NCBI GenBank assembly: GCA_023105745.1 | Contig: JALGQZ010000009.1 | Location: forward strand, 14,184,564-14,248,563 | Source of the DNA: Austropuccinia psidii | Taxonomy: Eukaryota; Basidiomycota; Pucciniomycetes; Pucciniales; Sphaerophragmiaceae | Reading direction: 5' to 3' | Length of the DNA stretch: 64,000 nucleotides | Part shown: positions 24,034 through 37,078 of the stretch, one piece after another | Layout: each line of letters opens with the position of its first letter | How positions within the stretch are numbered: position 1 is the first letter of the stretch | Notes under the pieces: generated by a model | Seen by the model: only the letters and a program-made list of their open reading frames with translations | Database searches by the model: none | Told to the model about the DNA's origin: nothing | Made by a program: the position numbers and the translations under genes

Positions 24034-27000
24034 TTATTCTTCAGATATAATCAATTTTCCATCATCAAAACCAACAGATTTATAAATATTGAGATGTGGC
24101 CAATCTGGTAAGAAATTCACATCAACCTTCAAGGTTTTTAATATTAGAAAGTTATTGTTCAGCATGCAAGATGGCTCAGACACTTTAAAAATGCTATTAA
24201 TAACACCAAAACGCCGTGAGTTGCCCCTCAGAAAACATATCACACTGTTGCTGACATTTTTGGATTCAGTTGAAAATATATTGTTCCCAATATTAATGTT
24301 TGAAACTGGAAAATACCAAGGTGAGACAATCCTTGAAGTGGGATGACTTGTGGATCTTATGGTAGTTTCTAAGCTGATCCATTAAACTATTGCCCTTGTG
24401 GAATGAAAATTCTGTAAGTACTCAACCAGGCAATCATGATTTTCTTGGTCATGGTGGGATGGTTTGTTATGTTTTTGGTGATTGAAAGGGGCAGGTGGCT
24501 GTGATTTGAAAAGTTGTTTTATTTCACATGGGATAGATGGGGATTTCAGGAGAACAGAAAGGTTGGAACATTGACTGATATGTTGAAGTAAGGTTTTATC
24601 TAAATCATCTATTCAGAGCTGCAAGAAGTTAGTCTTATTCAGTTCATATGTTTAATCAATGTGAATATATTGATCTTATTAATTGACGTACATATTTTAT
24701 TAGTTGTTGGCATCATTGCAAATACTCCAATCAAGCGCTCATAACCTCATGTGGCTGATGCTTGTGCTGGGCCCCAGCATTGGAAGAGTTCCGGAATATG
24801 ATCAGAAAAATGAGGATTTGGTTCACTTTTCTGTTTTGGGAACAGGTGTTGATTGGAAAGGCAGAATGTTTTCCAATATTCAGAAAATGCATTTGCATCA
24901 TCCATTGAAACAGTCCAACTTTTTGCAATGTTGATAGCACTAATCAAATGGAATGTATTCTTGGTTAGTTCATTTGCAAGTTCTTCTGATTGACCCATGT
25001 TTCTTTGTGTGTTGGTGGATTTGTGTTCATCTAACAACATCTGTTGACTGAGCATTAAAAATGGAATATAGACCTTGTATAAGAGAGCTGATTCAGAGGC
25101 TTTCAAACTACCATGATAGGGGGAACCCATTTTGAGGGGTACTCTTGTCCATGAAAAGGGAATTATGGTATCAGATATGATTTGTCGGAGATGCTCCAGA
25201 GCCTCACCCTTGATCTGGTGATCACTCAGTGCACTGATATCCAATTCAGAGGGGATTTAATTGGCATCAAATAAGGGAATCTCTGCAGAACCACTAGATG
25301 GATGTTGCCTGTAAGGGGTGGGCATTGGGAGGTAGTTTTTTTGGGTCAAAGTAGTGGGGAGTGACTCATTTATTATCTTTGCTGTGTCTCTTCTCAGAGA
25401 GCAGGCCTCTCTCAATGTGATTTTATCAAGAGAGCTGTTGGAGGTCATGGAATCTGAGTATAAAGTGTTGGTGTCATTGGATTTCCTGCAGGAACTGAAG
25501 TAAATTTTTGATTTGGACTCTGGAATGCACAGTTTCAAAGCTGCATGATCCTTCAAAATTCCAAGTATTAAATCATGCAATATGTCGATATTAACCATTC
25601 TGGTTGCATCCCAATATGGAAGGTCTTCCAAAATTGAATATAGCACTCCATACTCAGAAAAAATTGCTTGTCTTTGTTTTGGGGATGCCCGAAGCCCTTT
25701 CACAATAGTTGATCTATGATTTTTGTATGAGGGCATGTAGTGAAATTGAGGACCAATTTCTTCAATTTGAGCTTTGTGAATAGTGCAAAAATTACAAAAG
25801 TGGTTTCCTGAATGATAATTAAATCAAGTAAGCTTGCGCATGGAAACCACATCCGCAATGGCCATGAGAATGGTAACACAGATAAAGGATCCTGAAGGAC
25901 CTGTTGAGGTGGGTGAAAAATGGTAACCTTGCCATACCTCTTTGAGCTCCTTGATCAGTGGCATTAATAGGTAATTCAATTGATGGGCAGTTGGCTCCTT
26001 TGGGCTAGGGATGATTCCTGCAACATAGACATTCTCTGGGTTCAATCTTTCACTTGGGGGGAGGTTAAGACAAATGAGCATGATAGGTCCAATGCTGGCC
26101 AACCGGGTTGACTTTCCATATGAATTAAACCAGTCCACATAAATGGGGAAGGCCAATTCACCAGGAATGGGCATTAATGGGGGGTTGTTAATATTTCTAG
26201 TGCCAGTGAAGCATCTCCACACCAATCCATCCCAGATGTCACATTTGGGGGAACCTTTGGGAGCTTGGGATTGTTGATGTTGATGCAGAATTTCCATAAT
26301 TCCAGCCCACTGGAGAAATCTGGCAAGCCAATTTTTGAATGGTTGATACATGAAATGTTTTGTTGTTATAATTTTTTTTGATGTTGGTTGTGTTTTGTGT
26401 GTGGGGTTCAAATGAATTGATGAATTTTTCTAATGATTGTGTGCAAGGGGGATCATGATCATTTGGGTCATTATGGCATTGACAGTGGGGTTGGTCAGTT
26501 GTGACAGATTCAGTAAGGCAATTAAGAAAAAGAAACACTGAGGAAAACATATATAGTTTTGAATCACTGGCTCCAATTGGAGATGTTCAAATATGGTACT
26601 GAGATCTTGAGGTATATGGAATGCAGGAGTGGGGGACCACCTGAGCTTGAGATACTGGACTTGATCAGCAGGTTCAGGGCGGAGTTGATAATGTGTGAAG
26701 CCCTGCGGGGTATATTATACCTTAATGATAGAATGGTAGATATTATCATTCCAAGGTCTTTTGGGGGATGGTTTTGACTGCCACTGTATGGCTTTGGTGC
26801 AGTTGAATTGAGGCGCGCTGGAGTGGAGAAAGTGCTTTGGGTCAATTTTGAATAATCAGCTGGGAAGATTTGATCCAATGAAATTTGTGGGCACTGAGAT
26901 CCTGATGCAGAAGTAGGGATGTTTGGAAGAGATTTGGGCGCAATGGTTTATTTGAGCTTTTTAATGTGCTGTTTATATTGGAAACTCCCTGCCTATCATC

Positions 27001-27078
27001 CTCAGAAGAAGAGTGTGTTTGGGTTGAGCAGTGTTGACACATGCATATACGCATTGAGGAATAGCGGTGGGTTGTCAT
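24034..27078 (-). pseudogene. Tnp2-like transposase (Transposase_21 family), element A copy
   Basis: Collinear minus-strand segments give a Tnp2-type transposase. Near the N-terminus is a CPxC/CxxH cysteine cluster region (about 26,550-26,440). Next come WDGLVWRCFTG, LAFPIYVDWFN and LPPSERLNPENVYVAGI. The signature LPYWDATRMVNIDILHDLI (about 25,620-25,560) follows, where family members have D-x-MHN-type residues. Then HLFPKQKSEPN and IPELFQCWGP appear near 24,770, and a C-terminal domain, VICFLRGNSRRFG, lies at 24,240. The homologous copy in C carries ERLIGVFAK-x-TNN after the WGP segment, typical of CACTA transposases. A stop replaces the Gly after MRKLT at about 25,828, and other stops follow, so this copy is not functional. 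It would mobilise the element by binding the TIR and subterminal repeats. Confidence 0.82.
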
Positions 27079-28025
27079 TTTTGCAGGAATTGTGAGTAAG
27101 GTTGGTTTGTGTATAAATATCTATGGTTCATGTGAAAGTGTTTGGGAGTGTTATTCATTGGGAAAAAAATTGAATGTTTATGTATTAAGGGGGAGATTAT
27201 TTGAGCCAGCTGAGCATTTTATCCCATTTGTAATGGTGGCTGAGCTGCAGGGGATAAAGTGTAACATGTCTCATCTGGATGGCAGAATTGGTTAGGAGTT
27301 CAATTTGGTAAAATGCAATGCTGCTCAATGCTCATACATATTCTCTTTTATTTACACATGGTAATACTGCGGTTTTGACCCTTGATGGGCATTCCATTAG
27401 GGATGTGTCAACATTGAATTGAGGGAATTAACATTCAAACCATGTATGCTGGAACACCATTGTACATGGTTTAAACCTTATTACAGACATAACAATATAA
27501 CACTATTACATAAGTGTTTGGAGTGGAGCTTAAGTCTTGTTATTTGGTTTGAGTGCAGTGGGCTTTTAACTGGTTGGAATGTGATTTGGATTGTCTTGCC
27601 TTTCTTGAAAACGTGATGTCTCTTTTGTGGGTAAATCCTTCATTAATATACCCTTATACAGATATATAATGCTGTGTAATTTTGATGCAGATATTAGCAG
27701 TTTGGATAATTCACAAAATGTGACAATGGGGAGGGGGAAATGTTTATCGGATCTGATTACTTATGGATGATGTGTCCCCTTTGAGATCAAGGAAATATCA
27801 CATTATATGCTGGTAGGCGGGGAAGGATGGTTTCCGACAAAAGCAGAGGAGATCAAGAGAAGGCAGGGATAATTCTCCTAAGAATAGTCTTATTAGACTT
27901 CCACAAGAGGCTTGGTTCCCATGTTTCATAAAATTTCTCTATTATACCTTTGAAATAACTCTATTTTATCATAATACTGAGCTGTTTTATCAAGTTAAAA
28001 AACTTACTGTACTTTTTTAGCCACT
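27079..28025. other. Spacer between transposase and the next gene
   Basis: This divergent intergenic region holds a degenerate copy of the 22-bp palindrome at 27,444-27,465 and presumably promoters for both flanking genes. Short plus-strand ORFs (27,092-27,295 and 27,419-27,616) show no recognisable product. Confidence 0.5.
27444..27465. repeat. 22-bp palindrome, degenerate copy
   Basis: Starts GTATGCTGG, ends CATTGTAC. It is 22 bp long and matches the family consensus (GTAC ends, core GGTGGCATGCCACC) at about 15 of 22 positions. It lies between the transposase and the 28-kb gene. Confidence 0.4.
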
Positions 28026-30070
28026 ATGTCATCTTCCAAGCCATGTAAATCCCGTTCTGGTTCTGTTCATGACTCAGATAGTGAATCTAGCACAGAATAT
28101 GCTCAAAAACAGTCACCATTGAGTCCCAACATTCCTCTCACAACCCCTATTGCATCCTCAATGAATGTATCAGGTCTTAAAATTGATGTGGGAAATGTGA
28201 TGGCTCAAACTTCAAGCACTTGGTCAAGCCCAAATATTCCCGTCACTCCAATTCCCCCAAATCCCACTAATACACAAATGAATGTGTCTGAGGGGCCAGG
28301 AAGCACACCTGAAATCTCATCAAAGGCTAATCCCCAATAGCAATTTCCATGTGAGTTCTTCCTTAATCCTGGTCGGAATCCAGTCACATCCCAGGATCCC
28401 TTTGGACAAAGTAAACAGCCAACCCTCAATATTCCATCAGGATCTCAGGTTCATGTGGTTGATGAAAAGCAGGTTGATGGCAGGCAACAAAAAAGACCAT
28501 TGGAAAATGTTACTTGGAGTGTTCTGTTGGAGGGAAATCCAGGATTGATGCTTCATCAAAGTAAGTCATTTTGATGTCAGAGTATAAACTTTTTCACAAT
28601 TTGATATGTTTGTTTGATGGGTTAGATATGGCACCTAAAGGCAAGTCAGTCTGATCTCAGGAGCCAATTGAAGATTGTGAGTATGACCAGTCTTTATTAA
28701 TTTTTTGATGTGTTAACTGATAATTTGCATGGCAGGTGAGGAGCTTTATGCATCTTCACCTCTGGTTCATAAAGAAAAAGTCACTTGACATCATAATCCA
28801 TATGCCTCCAAACCAAGAATGGGCCATGCCAGTTCATCAAGAGAAAGAATTGTGGATGATGAGGATGGGAACATGTCTCTGACTCAAAGTGAAAGAAATG
28901 ATGAACCAAGGAGGGACAATTTCAAGGTGCATGAGAAAGGCACTCAGTCAAGTAGTGAGTTCACCCATCCTCAAATGCCCCTTGCCCGGAGTATGCTTGA
29001 TCAATCTGAGATGAGACAGCAAAGGGACAAGGCTTGCAAAGCTCACAATGTGGCAAAACGTGCAAGCCAGAAGGAGCAACAAAGATGGCTGAAAGCAGAA
29101 CTTCCAGAAAATGTCCATGGGATGAGATCAGCTGTACATGCCCATTGTCTGTTCCTACTCAAAGTAAGGGATAAGGATTTTTCCTAACTACCAGCACTAC
29201 CCAGCACAGAAGATCATGAAGTTGCAATTCAAGTGGCTGGTCATCTCAGATATGTCCCCAAGGATGTTTTCAATGAGCCATCAACACAGGTTCAATCTCA
29301 GGGTTCCCAAAGCTACTGCAAAAAGAGCTCCACAAGTTGGGTCTAAAGTGATTCACTTGGGACTGGGAGAGCTCATGGCAATGTCCATTCAACAAGTTGA
29401 TGTCTATGGTGTTTTACTGTACATTCTGTCCTGCACTTGTCAGCACCGAGTATCATCACTACTGTTGGAACAAGGATCATAATAACTACGGGGTTGTGGC
29501 GGCTTTAATGGAGAAATACTTCACTTATTTGAAAATAGAATGGAAGTCTATTCAAAAGGATGCGGAGTATTTCATAAAAAAGAAGGAAAATCAAAAGCTC
29601 GCAAAGATTTGTCAAAGGGTTAGTTACTGTATCTCTTCTTCATTGTGAAGTAAATCTGATGATGTGCAGACCTGTGAGCGCCGTCATGAATGGTGTGATA
29701 CAGCTAAATTTCCAATTCTAGCATCACAATTCAATGACCCTCAAGTTTGCTCAGATACTGAGGTGGTAGTGGAAAATGGCTGTCAAGTTTACCACAAAGT
29801 GGACTTATGCTGGTGCTCAGGCCTAGTTAATGAGTTGGTATTAAAAATTGATAGAGACATAGAGTTTTGTATTGGAATTAAAAAAAGGGTAAAAAAACTA
29901 TTGATAGACTGCCAGAAATACGATCAACAGATGATGGTGATATTCCTAAAGGGCTATTGCTTCAGGTATTTGATCAAGATTGGCTCAAAGGTTGTAGTAA
30001 GATGCAGACTATTTCCCTGAAAATACTTGAAATGCCAGGTATTAGCATGAATGGCAATCCTCTGCAATAA
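28026..30070 (+). pseudogene. Unidentified multi-exon element gene
   Basis: The start is ATG at 28,026 (MSSSKPCKSRSGSVHDSDSE), followed by a Ser/Pro-rich low-complexity N-terminus. An in-frame TAG at 28,338 (CAG would give Gln) breaks the first exon. Introns with good borders lie at 28,561-28,625 (GTAAGT...TTAG) and 28,677-28,735 (GTGAGT...GCAG); another follows KICQR near 29,620. A charged central part (QQRDKACKAHNVAKRA) and a lysine-rich segment around 29,500-29,620 (EYFIKKKENQKLAKICQR) suggest a nucleic-acid-binding or coiled-coil protein. Text ends ISMNGNPLQ before TAA at 30,068. Several stops show decay. I know no domain for it; it is transcribed toward the convergent SNF2 gene. Confidence 0.55.
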
Positions 30071-30479
30071 GTTAGGAAAATAAATGTATAGCACAGCTAC
30101 AAATTAACATTTTGTGAATTATTTGTGCAGGGGTAATACAATCTGATTATGATTTCTTAAAGATGCAACAACTTGCTAAATATGTTAGAATATGAACCAT
30201 ATGAATTAGAATGTATCACCATCTCCCTTAGAAATAATACTTTAATGCTCATTTTCATTGAGGAAATATTGAAGAAGTTCAATCCAGCTCATGGTGTTCA
30301 TGATTGTGGACCTGTGACGGGGTGAAAAGGAATTATTAACTTTGTCAAACACAAATTAGATAATATCAGGAAGGCTCACACGGTTAATGAGTTTTTCTTT
30401 TCTTGGACCTATTAGTGATTTGAATATGGGATTCCCATAAAGAAAGATTTCAGAATAGTAATACAATCAGGGAAAAAGA

Positions 30480-32762
30480 TGAGCTTGAAAGGTACCTTCC
30501 CCATGTTGACCTCAACTGAATTAGGAGTGATATAGTGAATGACCTTCACAGTTCATTGTTGGCCAATACAATGGAGTTGATCAACAGCCTGAGCCTCAAT
30601 GGCTGGGTTCCAATTGGGCTTCTGGAAATGTGGATGTAAGTGTCCAAAAAGCACAGTAGAATTTTGGGGGTCCCCTCACCATCAAATAGACAATATTAGT
30701 GCAAGTGATATTGAGGCCAGTGCCAGCTGCGGCAATTGATGCAATGAGTACTTCACATTCAGGATTATCGAAGAAATTCTCCAGGGCCTTCTCCTGTGCT
30801 TGTGCTGTAATTGTTCCATCAATTTGTGCAGAAAGGATAGAGTGATGGGCAAGTGTAATACACATTCTACCATAAAGAGAAGGTCAGATGCATTCAATTG
30901 GTAATGGCTGAATATCAGAATTAACTCACAAATCAAGAAATTGGGTCCATTTGGTTGGACAACACTTTAATTTTTTGTTCTTCAGTAAGCTGTTTAGGAA
31001 GTGGGAAGTTTTACTACTCATCATGCATGTTTCAACATCCACAATAGTTTGTGTGATTGTTGAGGAGTTATCCTGAGTGCTCCTGCCCTTGTGGTCTTTC
31101 AAATCCGCATCCGAAATTGTGTTAAGCATGATGTGATGGTTATAACATATTGGCAGCTTATTAATATTTTGGAAAAAATCTCCTGGTCCTTTGCTGTTGG
31201 ATGATAGGAATTATTTGTATAATGTGGAATATTCTTGCTGCATTGTTGGGTTGAGTGGGAGCAGTTCATAATGATGGCTAATAGTGGGAAGTGATTTGAG
31301 ATGTGTGGTTTTGGTGCGGCACAAGTTTAAATGCCGCAATGCCAAATGCAAAATATCATTGCAACCTTTTGAAAGACTACTCAGGATGAATTGTGACCAG
31401 TTATCTTTATCTGAGCTCTGGGGTTGGGTGATGAATGATATTATGCCCAAAAGGTCATAAATGGTGTTGTGAATAGGTGTGCCTGTTAAACATATTCCAC
31501 AGGATGATAGGAGGCTATTAATGGCATGGTGAGTAGCAGTGTATTGAGAGAAAATATAGCTATAAAATGGGGGAAGGGCTATTGGATATAAAAGGTAATT
31601 TGAATCATTCAAATATCAGACAATCACTGTGCTTCATCCAAAATTATACAATGCCAATTGATTTTAAAAATGAATGATGTACAGGTATGGGTTTGTTTAT
31701 ATTCTTGGGTGGTAGTATTGTAAGAAGTGATGATGATATCACATTTTAAGATGTTGGACTTGCATAATGAGTGATGAGTGAGACCATGGTAGATTTTGGC
31801 ATGCAGCACTCCAGCCTGAGCATGCTTGGATATTTCATATTGCCAGTTGGTAATTAAGCAAGGTGTGCAGATGATAATGGTGGGTGTGTAGCAATGGGGT
31901 TTTCAATTATCCGCTCCTTGGAGGTACCAATTAGAACAATGTCCTGAATGATTTTACCTAATCCCATATCATCTGCGAGCAGTCCTCCAAGAGGGGTATT
32001 GGTCGAAAGGGACTCAAATGAGCTGACAACCTTGTTAGTAATTATGTGCTTGGCATTAAAAGTGGATCCAGGGGGTGAGGTGGCCCAGAGGTTACAGGCT
32101 GATTGTCCATTGGAGATTTCTTTATCCCAAAGAAAAGCTAGTCCTGTCTTTTGATGAGGCAGGAGGGGGGTTTGAATAATGGAATGGGGCGGGGTAATCA
32201 TGGGGAGGTCGGATCCACTGGTTAATTGTATCAGTTTTTGCTTGGAAGTCAATGAAAAGAGAGCAGGATATGAGGGTGGGATGGAGTTTGAAGCGTGAAA
32301 TGTGGCAGTAAAAAGTTGACATTGACTGTGAGTATTACAGTCATATTCTTTAGGCATTTCAAGCTTAAAGGATTGTTTTCAAAACCTTTCAATTATGAAT
32401 AGAATGTTTGGATACCATGTGAAGAACATCAATGCTAGATTGGTTTTCTGAGATGAGCAAGGATCTTTTGGATCATTCATAAAAACTCCCTCAACAAATA
32501 ATGTTTGAGTAGGATTGGATTGGCAATTTGCAATCCATGACCCACCAGGACCACAGTGCATGAATGTTTGTGGTGCCCCAAGGAATGGTATCAACGTCTT
32601 GGAAAGGGTGCCAGGGAGAGAGCCAATAGTATTCTGGTGATTGGGGAGATATGCAAATATGTTGTGTTGATTGTGCCATAGGATAATCCAAGAAGCTAAG
32701 TGATAATTATCAGGATTTAAGGTTATATCACAGTTTATTTGAATACAAATATTAATCATCCC
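30480..32762 (-). pseudogene. SNF2-family helicase/ATPase remnant
   Basis: Ordered SNF2 motifs occur on the minus strand. PLLPHQKTGLAFLWDKE is the Q-like motif. GGLLADDMGLGKI is motif I, where the usual GKT has Thr changed to Ile. CDIIITSYNTT is motif Ia/Ib. IILDEAQ is motif II and is followed directly by a stop. CLTGTPIHN is motif III. VLIASIAAAGTGLNITC is motif V, and QAVDQLHCIGQ is motif VI, where the arginine finger of HRIGQ is Cys. An N-terminal extension (32,379-32,759) is unrecognised, and no RING finger is seen between the lobes. Such ATPases remodel chromatin or translocate on DNA. The copy is frameshifted and dead. It lies within element A, not in a host locus. Confidence 0.82.
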
Positions 32763-34974
32763 AATGCAAGGTGGTTTTGAAGGGGTTGACCTGATGGCTA
32801 TTATGAATTATTTGTCCACAGTTGGAAATTAAATGATCAGGAAGGGGTAGCTAAATGGAATGAAGACCAATAATCACAGGTGGGGAACTTATATGAAAGG
32901 CAGAAATGGGCTCAAAGGGGGGTGACCTGTGGTTACGTGCATGGCCATTAGTAAGATGGGCCTCTTGGCCTCATAATTTTCATATCCAATTTTGGGCATA
33001 TATCAAGGCAAGGTGGCATGAATGTGGGTGCACAGATATGACTGCGGGATCTGCAGCATATTACACAAGGATTGGTGGACCAAGTTTGACATTAGCATAT
33101 CAGAAATTGGGTGTGTTGTAGAAGCTTATTGTGCAGTGGCATATGAGTGGCATGCAGCCATGTTTGCTGGTGTGACAGCAAACAATAAGTGTATTTTACC
33201 CAGGTTAATTGTTGTACAGTGACCTACTGGGCATTGGTGGGAGTGGATAGGAAAATTTCAATGTGGGGATCTTTTTGTGTGGGCGGGTGAGGTATTTTTG
33301 GTGGAATGCCACCAAACATGAGTTTGGTTTTGCCTGAAACTTCTTGTGGATTGACACTTACTGGAATTCCAGTGGCAGATGTGTGGCTTGATCAAAGGGG
33401 GCACTGGCCGTGAGCCGTGATCCACTTACACATTCACCCCTATTGTGTTTATGGCTGTTACTCATCCACCCAGATTGTCATAAGGGTATTTCCCTCACGC
33501 CTGTGAGAAACTCCGGAGGAATAGGCCACCTGCCCAAGGTATTTTTTGGCTGCAAGCCAGGCACCAAAAATTTGACGGGGTGTGTGAGAATGTCTGGTAT
33601 ATGACCCGCGGTGGTGGATCCCCACCCATAAATAACCAGCCTCAGGGATCATAGGCGGGGGTTATGGTAATGTGTATGAGGCTTAAGCAAATCCACACTG
33701 ATGGGCCTCAGGTATCTGCACGCAGGCAGGTGAGCATCTGCAGTTAAGCAATCCACCTGTACAAGCAATTAGCTGGTCGGAAGACAGGCATGTGAAAATT
33801 CCCTGCGTATGACCCATGGGGGTGCATATGGAAGCGTGTGGGGGCGTGAAAAACAAGCGGGGCCGGTCATTGTTTTCCCTGACCTTGGCACCAGAGTGAA
33901 TCCTCCATTTACGTATGTCCCAAATCATTAGTCATCCCATTATGCACCCCTTACATTAACTTGGATTACACCAGCATTTGTGCGGTAGTTAGGAGGAGCT
34001 CTCAAAAAAGGTGCATCAAAGGGATGCATTTGAGAAATTTGACTCAATGGCTTGGCATGATTGCATGTTACATTATTGTACAGCTTTTGCTCTTCCCCAC
34101 AGCATACATGAACAAAGGTGTATGTACAAACTAGGATGGTGTAATACTACTTCTGCCTGCATGCATATTACCAATTGGGATCCACCTTCCAATTGTTGGC
34201 ATATATATAGCTCATGTGCCACATTCTCAGCATTGTGATTCACCCGATTTTCACACACAAGCTGAGCACGTCATGGTCAAAAGCTCTGTGTGGAAGTTTT
34301 AGGTAGAGCCATGGTCGGAACCCTTTTTGCAATAGTTCATCGCAAGGCGTCCAGAGCACTTCACCGAAGCGTGTGATCTGCTGCGCCTGGCTGAAATGTC
34401 ATCCAATGCTGTGCCAAATGCTCAGATTGCGTGCTTACAAAAATGACCTAGCAATTTCTCAGCATGGTGCATTTGATATTGTTATATCAATAGCTCAATA
34501 ACTGTGCAATTCAAATGTTCAGCCACTGAGCATTTCAATTATGAACCCAAAGCAGACCCAAGCTCATGCTGTATTAACTTGTCATACAGCCACGTGACCC
34601 TTTGATCAAACACTATCACCCAGCCATAAGGCCAGTATGCTCGCCGCAGTCACCTGTGAGCAAATGTGCCATGTGCTTTTCTGCATGGGGAATTTGTGGC
34701 TTGAACCCACCGTGCACCTTCAACAATTCCTTCACAAAAGCCCTCCTGGGCAATTGGGTGGCTATTTAACGCAAAAAAGCGGATTTGACTGAGTCTGACA
34801 ATTCAATCAATTGCAATACTCAGCCAGAACCCCTTTGTTTCTCTGCCTCACACGGACATTTACCTTCTCAATTGCAGCCAATGCTGCGACTGAGCTTCAA
34901 ATTTCCTGACATGGCTTGAAGCTGAGACGTTGGCGGGTGCTGCAACTGCTGCAATTGGCTCAGCTTCACCATGG
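32763..34974. other. Long spacer between SNF2 and proline-rich genes
   Basis: About 2.2 kb of divergent intergenic DNA. ORFs such as 33,928-33,683 (-), 33,410-33,604 (+) and 34,011-34,238 (+) are open but unrecognised and overlap each other. Composition is more balanced than the AT-rich flanks of the element. A copy of the element palindrome sits at 33,297-33,316. A gene missed here cannot be excluded. Confidence 0.4.
33297..33316. repeat. Palindrome copy in the SNF2/proline-rich spacer
   Basis: TTTGGTGGAATGCCACCAAA is a near-perfect 20-bp palindrome sharing the core GGTGG-ATGCCACC with the element's 22-bp palindrome. The outer GTAC ends are replaced by TTT/AAA. Confidence 0.5.
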
Positions 34975-34982
34975 TATAAAAG
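34975..34982 (+). promoter_or_regulatory. TATA box of the proline-rich gene
   Basis: TATAAAAG is followed within 10-20 bp by a long pyrimidine-rich tract (34,990-35,090), a common arrangement at fungal transcription starts. The likely start codon is 35,445, leaving a leader that may contain an intron. Confidence 0.5.
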
Positions 34983-35444
34983 ACAATCTTCCCCCGACAC
35001 ACCCTCCACTTTACCTTTTCCTAGTTGACCTGCTCTTCTCATTCTTGTGCATATTCCCCATTGTCTTCCTTCCTTTCCACTCTTTTATATTGCACTCCAC
35101 TAACCTCACTCCCCTTCCTTTTTGCTGTCTGTTTTCCCACTTATACATCCAGAACCCCCCTTCTATCCACCTTTTGTGTCTCCATCATTTGAGCTTTTTG
35201 CGGATATTATGTTGCAATATTAATCCTAATTCTTCTTCATGTCTTTCTTCCAGACTTTTAAAACCTTCCAACTAGAGCATCCATATTTTAATTCCATTTT
35301 AAATTTAAAATTCATTGTATGTCTTAATTGTTTACTTTCTATTCAGTTAATAACCTAAATTGTTTTGTTTTTAAATGTTTTGCACTTTATGCACTAAGCG
35401 GGGTATCCCCTGAATCCACTCCTCAACAACAACCTACACTTGTG

Positions 35445-36682
35445 ATGCTTGCTGACAAGCACACAAGAAATGCTTGTTTGTTGTCTGACCCTTCCGGCCA
35501 TGCGGCCAGAGGAGTTCCTGACCAAGATGCCCTTGCGGGGACTCCTTTGTGGTTGACAATGATGAAAGCATTCCCCAGCAGGAATGGATTCCTGGATCCC
35601 AAACAGGAAGACAGGAACAATTCTGGACAATTAGCCCAGTCCCCTCAAGTATTGATTTGTCCACCCCCCTCCTAGGCCACCATCCAATAGTCACTTCCCT
35701 CCTTGACTGGAGTGAAGTGATTATCCAGCCAATGAAGGGTGGCGAGAGGACATTCAAGCTTGGGATAATCGTCACCATTTCTTTTCACCCATGGGATTCA
35801 AATCCCAAATTAAGTTTTCTTTCTCCTCCTTTACTCATTTCACTTCACGCAATCATACTGACTTTTCTCCATTACGCATAGAACAAAACCAACCAAATCC
35901 CCGGCAACAAGACTCTCCCATTCCTAGTTTGCATTGGGAGCAAACTCCGCAGCAACTGACCCCAGGCCCAAGTGGCACCCAATTGTTGGAGGACTTATTC
36001 CACGGTAAGCAGACAAAGCTTCATTTAAGTTACATGTTTGACTCAAGTGAACTGACTCTTCCTCCTTTTGTAGAGCCCTCCCAAACCAATGAGCCACCTA
36101 TTCCTTGCCCAAGTCCATCCTCCAAACCACAGGAGGACATTCCGACTTGTGAGCCTGAACCTGAGTTGGCTCCGGCGCAATCCATGGAGGAACCTTTTGG
36201 CAAGTCCCAACTTCACTTTTTTTACTCTTCCCAACTTTTCCTCACCTTTTTTTTGACCATCTCCAGCTTGTCCCACTCCACCGCACTCTGTCATCATCGA
36301 CAATACGGCCGTCAGATCCCCGACTCCGCCACCTTCCCTTCATGTTCCTCCTCCCTCCCTGGTGCCAATCTCCCCTTGTTCCCACAATGAGGCTTGCCAG
36401 TAATTTACCAACTTAGAACTGACCTTAATGATCCCTTGAGCCATTGTCCACGAATCCATCAACCAAATCTTGTTGGAGCATTGTCAATTGCTCCCCATTA
36501 TTCCCTTTGTGGATGCAGCTCATCAAAATGACATGCACAGGGAATTCCGGGAGGAACTAAACTCCTTTCTTGCCCAGGCACTGGAGGCTTATCCAAAGGA
36601 GGACATAACTGGGATAGTCTCAAAATACTTAGAAAAAAATGCATTCTTTCCTCTTTTTATCTTTGGTAATACTTTCTTTTAA
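35445..36682 (+). pseudogene. Unidentified proline-rich multi-exon element gene
   Basis: The ATG at 35,445 gives MLADKHTRNACLLSDPSGHA. The frame continues to a C-run at about 35,666, where a one-base shift is needed to reach LGHHPIVTSLLDWSEVII. Introns are visible at about 36,004-36,072 (GTAAGC...TAG) and about 36,201-36,267 (apparently GC-AG). Exons between them are Pro/Ser/Gln-rich (SPIPSLHWEQTPQQLTPGPS, then EPSQTNEPPIPCPSPSSKP). The C-terminal part is a conserved-looking globular segment, LEHCQLLPIIPFVDAAHQ then MHREFREELNSFLAQALEAY. The type is familiar to me from abundant rust repeat-derived proteins, but no function is known. A disordered adaptor or DNA-binding partner of the transposase is possible. 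It has its own TATA promoter. Confidence 0.6.
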
Positions 36683-37078
36683 ATAAATTATTTGTATTCA
36701 ATGATTGTTATGTTCAATTTGCATTACATTCTTTGTTCATGTAAAATTATATTTTCCTCAATAGTTCAAATATCCTATTGCGTGAGAATAATTTTTGTAA
36801 GTGCCCCACCAAATTTTTGAGTTAGTATTTGTTTGTAAGAACCTCTTTTGCCAAAAATGTGCCAATAGTCAGCATTACCCCTCCTATATTTTCTTATTCC
36901 AGGGATTACAACCACCTCAGATCTTAACTGTAAAAATTTGGGGGTTCCCCCATGTGAGCAATCCACTCCAGATTAATGAGCTATTGCCTTTCCTATGGTC
37001 ACATGCTATTAATCTTAGTTGTGTAAGCAATTTTTGGAGCTGTGGGGAGGCTGCCCAGGCATAAGGAATGGTCTGAAT
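36683..37078. other. AT-rich 3' flank of the proline-rich gene
   Basis: Sequence without a supported gene, leading into the 41-bp minisatellite. It ends with GCTGCCCAGGCATAAGGAA-type text that already resembles repeat units. Confidence 0.45.

Noticed and set aside
24704..24934. 76-codon plus-strand ORF
   Set aside because: Antisense shadow of the Tnp2 transposase; the equivalent shadow also appears in element C at 61,740-61,991.
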